From assembly GCF_001612905.1 (NCBI RefSeq), contig NZ_BDBI01000026.1:62001-126000 (forward strand): DNA of 64,000 bases, in the 5' to 3' direction. Each line of letters opens with the position of its first letter. The first letter of the stretch is position 1. A program made the position numbers and the translations under genes. This document shows positions 62,828 through 64,000 of the stretch, piece by piece. Source of the stretch: Nocardia ignorata NBRC 108230. Its GTDB lineage: Bacteria; Actinomycetota; Actinomycetes; Mycobacteriales; Mycobacteriaceae. The notes beneath the pieces were generated by a model that saw only the letters and a list, made by a program, of their open reading frames with translations, made no database searches and was not told where the DNA came from.

Positions 62828-63517
62828 ATGGCGATCGATGCGGTGCTGTTCGATTTCTCCGGCACGGTGTTCCGGTTGGAGGACGACCCGAGCTGGGCCG
62901 ACGTCCTCGTCGGCGACGACGGCACCCCGTTCGACGTGGCGGCCAAGGCCGAGATCCTGCGGCGCATGACGGCACCGGTCGAACAGTTCATGACCTTCGA
63001 CCCGCCCGGCCAGCACGCCTGGGACAACCGCGACCTCGATCCCGTCCTGCACCGCCAGGCCTATCTCGAGGTGCTGCGCGGTTCGGGCGTTCCCGAAGCA
63101 CAGGCCGCCGACCTGTACGGGCGGCTCATCGACCCGCTGGCCTGGACGCCGTACCCCGACACCGGCACCGTGCTGAAAGCTCTTGGCGCCCAGGGCATCC
63201 CCGTGGGCGTGGTGAGCAATATCGCCTTCGACATCCGGCCCGCGTTCGCCACCCAAGGCTGGGACACACTGGTCGGCGCGATGACCCTGTCCTACGAGGT
63301 CGGCGCCATCAAACCCGACGCACGGATCTTCCAGGACGCGATCGACCGCCTCGGTGTCGACCCGAACCGTGTCCTGATGGTCGGTGACAGCGCCGAGGCA
63401 GACGGCGGGGCCACCGCCCTCGGCGCCCGGTTCGCCCTCGTCGACCCGCTTCCGACCGCAGACCGTCCACGCGCCCTGATCGACGCTCTGGCACTGCACG
63501 GGATCGCCACCCAGTAG
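62828..63517 (+). CDS. HAD-family hydrolase with altered motif I
   Basis: A 229-residue HAD phosphatase-like enzyme. Motif I reads AVLFDFSGTVFRL: the nucleophile Asp is kept, but the usual Asp two residues later is Ser, as in dehalogenase or phosphonatase-like branches rather than phosphatases. Motif II is GVVSNIAFDIRP, motif III/IV is IKPDARIFQDAI and LMVGDSAEADGG. The ATG lies 7 bases after TACCCT (62815-62820), leaderless. Substrate unknown. Confidence 0.85.
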   Translation: MAIDAVLFDFSGTVFRLEDDPSWADVLVGDDGTPFDVAAKAEILRRMTAPVEQFMTFDPPGQHAWDNRDLDPVLHRQAYLEVLRGSGVPEAQAADLYGRLIDPLAWTPYPDTGTVLKALGAQGIPVGVVSNIAFDIRPAFATQGWDTLVGAMTLSYEVGAIKPDARIFQDAIDRLGVDPNRVLMVGDSAEADGGATALGARFALVDPLPTADRPRALIDALALHGIATQ

Positions 63518-63603
63518 AGGCTCAGGACGGTCGTGCGAACCACCGACCGCCGGGTCCCTGACCGAACAGGTTCGCCACCGCGCTGCCGATCAGCGGCCTG
63601 CCG

Positions 63604-64000
63604 TCAGCGGCGGCGGGTGAACCAGGTCTTGGCCGACGGGCGCATCAGCAGGACGGCGACGGCGCCCGAGGCGACGATGCCCACCGCGCCCGGCGGAAGG
63701 CCGGTGAGGATGCCGGTGCAGGAGGTGAGTGCGCCGATGGCCGCCAGGGTCACCGCGGCGACGCGCACCCGGTCGCCCGCCCGGCCGAAGAGCACGACCA
63801 ACGGAACCAGGGCGAAGGTCGGGAGGTAGCCGACCACCACGCCGAGTGGGCTCTGCTTGCCCAGTGCGGCGCCGATCACGATCAGCACCACGCCGACCGC
63901 CGCGGAGACCAGGGCGATCAAGCGCGCGCCGCGCACCGTGGCGGGCATCAGCCACGACGGGGTCGCCTCGTCGTCCAGGTCGTCGTAGGGGTGCAGGGCG
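63604..64000 (-). CDS. Membrane protein, runs off the right window edge
   Basis: The visible part encodes about 114 residues from ATG 63948 with four hydrophobic segments (ALVSAAVGVVLIVIGAALG, VVGYLPTFALVPLVVLFG, VAAVTLAAIGALTSCTGIL, AVGIVASGAVAVLLMRP) and a basic end. The frame stays open to base 64000 (YDDLDDEATPSWLM before the ATG), so the gene may start beyond the window. Family not recognised; 87 bases separate it from the HAD gene. Confidence 0.6.
   Translation of the reverse strand, partial: ALHPYDDLDDEATPSWLMPATVRGARLIALVSAAVGVVLIVIGAALGKQSPLGVVVGYLPTFALVPLVVLFGRAGDRVRVAAVTLAAIGALTSCTGILTGLPPGAVGIVASGAVAVLLMRPSAKTWFTRRR

Overview
The window is a contiguous piece of a high-GC actinobacterial chromosome, most likely Nocardia or a close relative in the mycolic-acid group. 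Reasons: very high GC, many GTG starts, actinobacteria-specific genes (integration host factor mIHF, fused CoaBC, bifunctional RibBA, a PriA that has lost its helicase motifs, SigF-type sigma factor with RsbW-like partner) and, from memory, gene order matching two Mycobacterium tuberculosis blocks: alaS-ruvX-mltG-aroE-aroCKB-pepQ-efp-nusB and pyrR-pyrBC-carAB-pyrF-mihF-gmk-rpoZ-coaBC-metK-priA-fmt-rsmB-rpe-ribE-ribBA-ribH. I saw no rRNA, tRNA, IS element, prophage or CRISPR array.

Layout. 1-9.3 kb: a Tat-exported PhoD phosphatase diverges from rarA; then alaS, ruvX, mltG and aroE run head to tail, ending with a small membrane protein. 9.3-16.9 kb: on the minus strand aroC, aroK and aroB overlap by GTGA junctions, with AroK carrying very long disordered tails; a prepilin peptidase diverges from pepQ-efp-nusB-yciI. 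17-29.7 kb is an accessory segment: a membrane NERD-nuclease-like protein, a cytoplasmic serpin and a UvrD-like helicase with a degenerate NERD-like domain on one strand; a TetR/quinone oxidoreductase pair with two matched operators; AlkB behind a perfect SOS box; an LLM oxidoreductase; a VOC/MerR(TipAS) pair with a MerR-type promoter; small membrane, GNAT and TetR genes; and an N-terminally truncated methyltransferase.

29.8-38.7 kb is the pyrimidine operon. It starts with a PyrR-binding-loop sequence, then a 37-codon leader ORF with a perfect Shine-Dalgarno sequence overlapping pyrR, followed by pyrB, pyrC, a membrane protein, carA, carB, pyrF and a strong terminator. 38.8-39.8 kb holds a DUF6463-like gene and a TetR gene broken by a 5-bp tandem duplication. 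40.1-46.2 kb holds mihF-gmk-rpoZ-coaBC and metK-priA. 46.2-50.6 kb is a second accessory stretch (NmrA-like/TetR pair with twin operators, a thioesterase, a PadR regulator with an FG/RGG-rich head, a secreted lipase).

50.7-54.0 kb is def-fmt-rsmB. A YjbR protein converges on the sigma factor/anti-sigma pair at 54.7-56.0 kb. rpe follows, then a gene of unknown function and a less GC-rich gap where mycobacteria carry ribG-P55-lprG; then ribE, ribBA (with a long leader hairpin) and ribH plus a PH-like membrane protein. The window closes with a gamma-glutamyltransferase lipoprotein diverging from a HAD hydrolase, and a membrane protein that runs off the right edge.

The most interesting items are the NERD/serpin/NERD-helicase cluster, the pyr leader ORF, the AroK tails, the ribBA leader hairpin, the SOS-box alkB, the VOC/MerR module and the two damaged genes. 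A recurring theme is leaderless transcription: many start codons lie 6-8 bases after a TANNNT -10 box.
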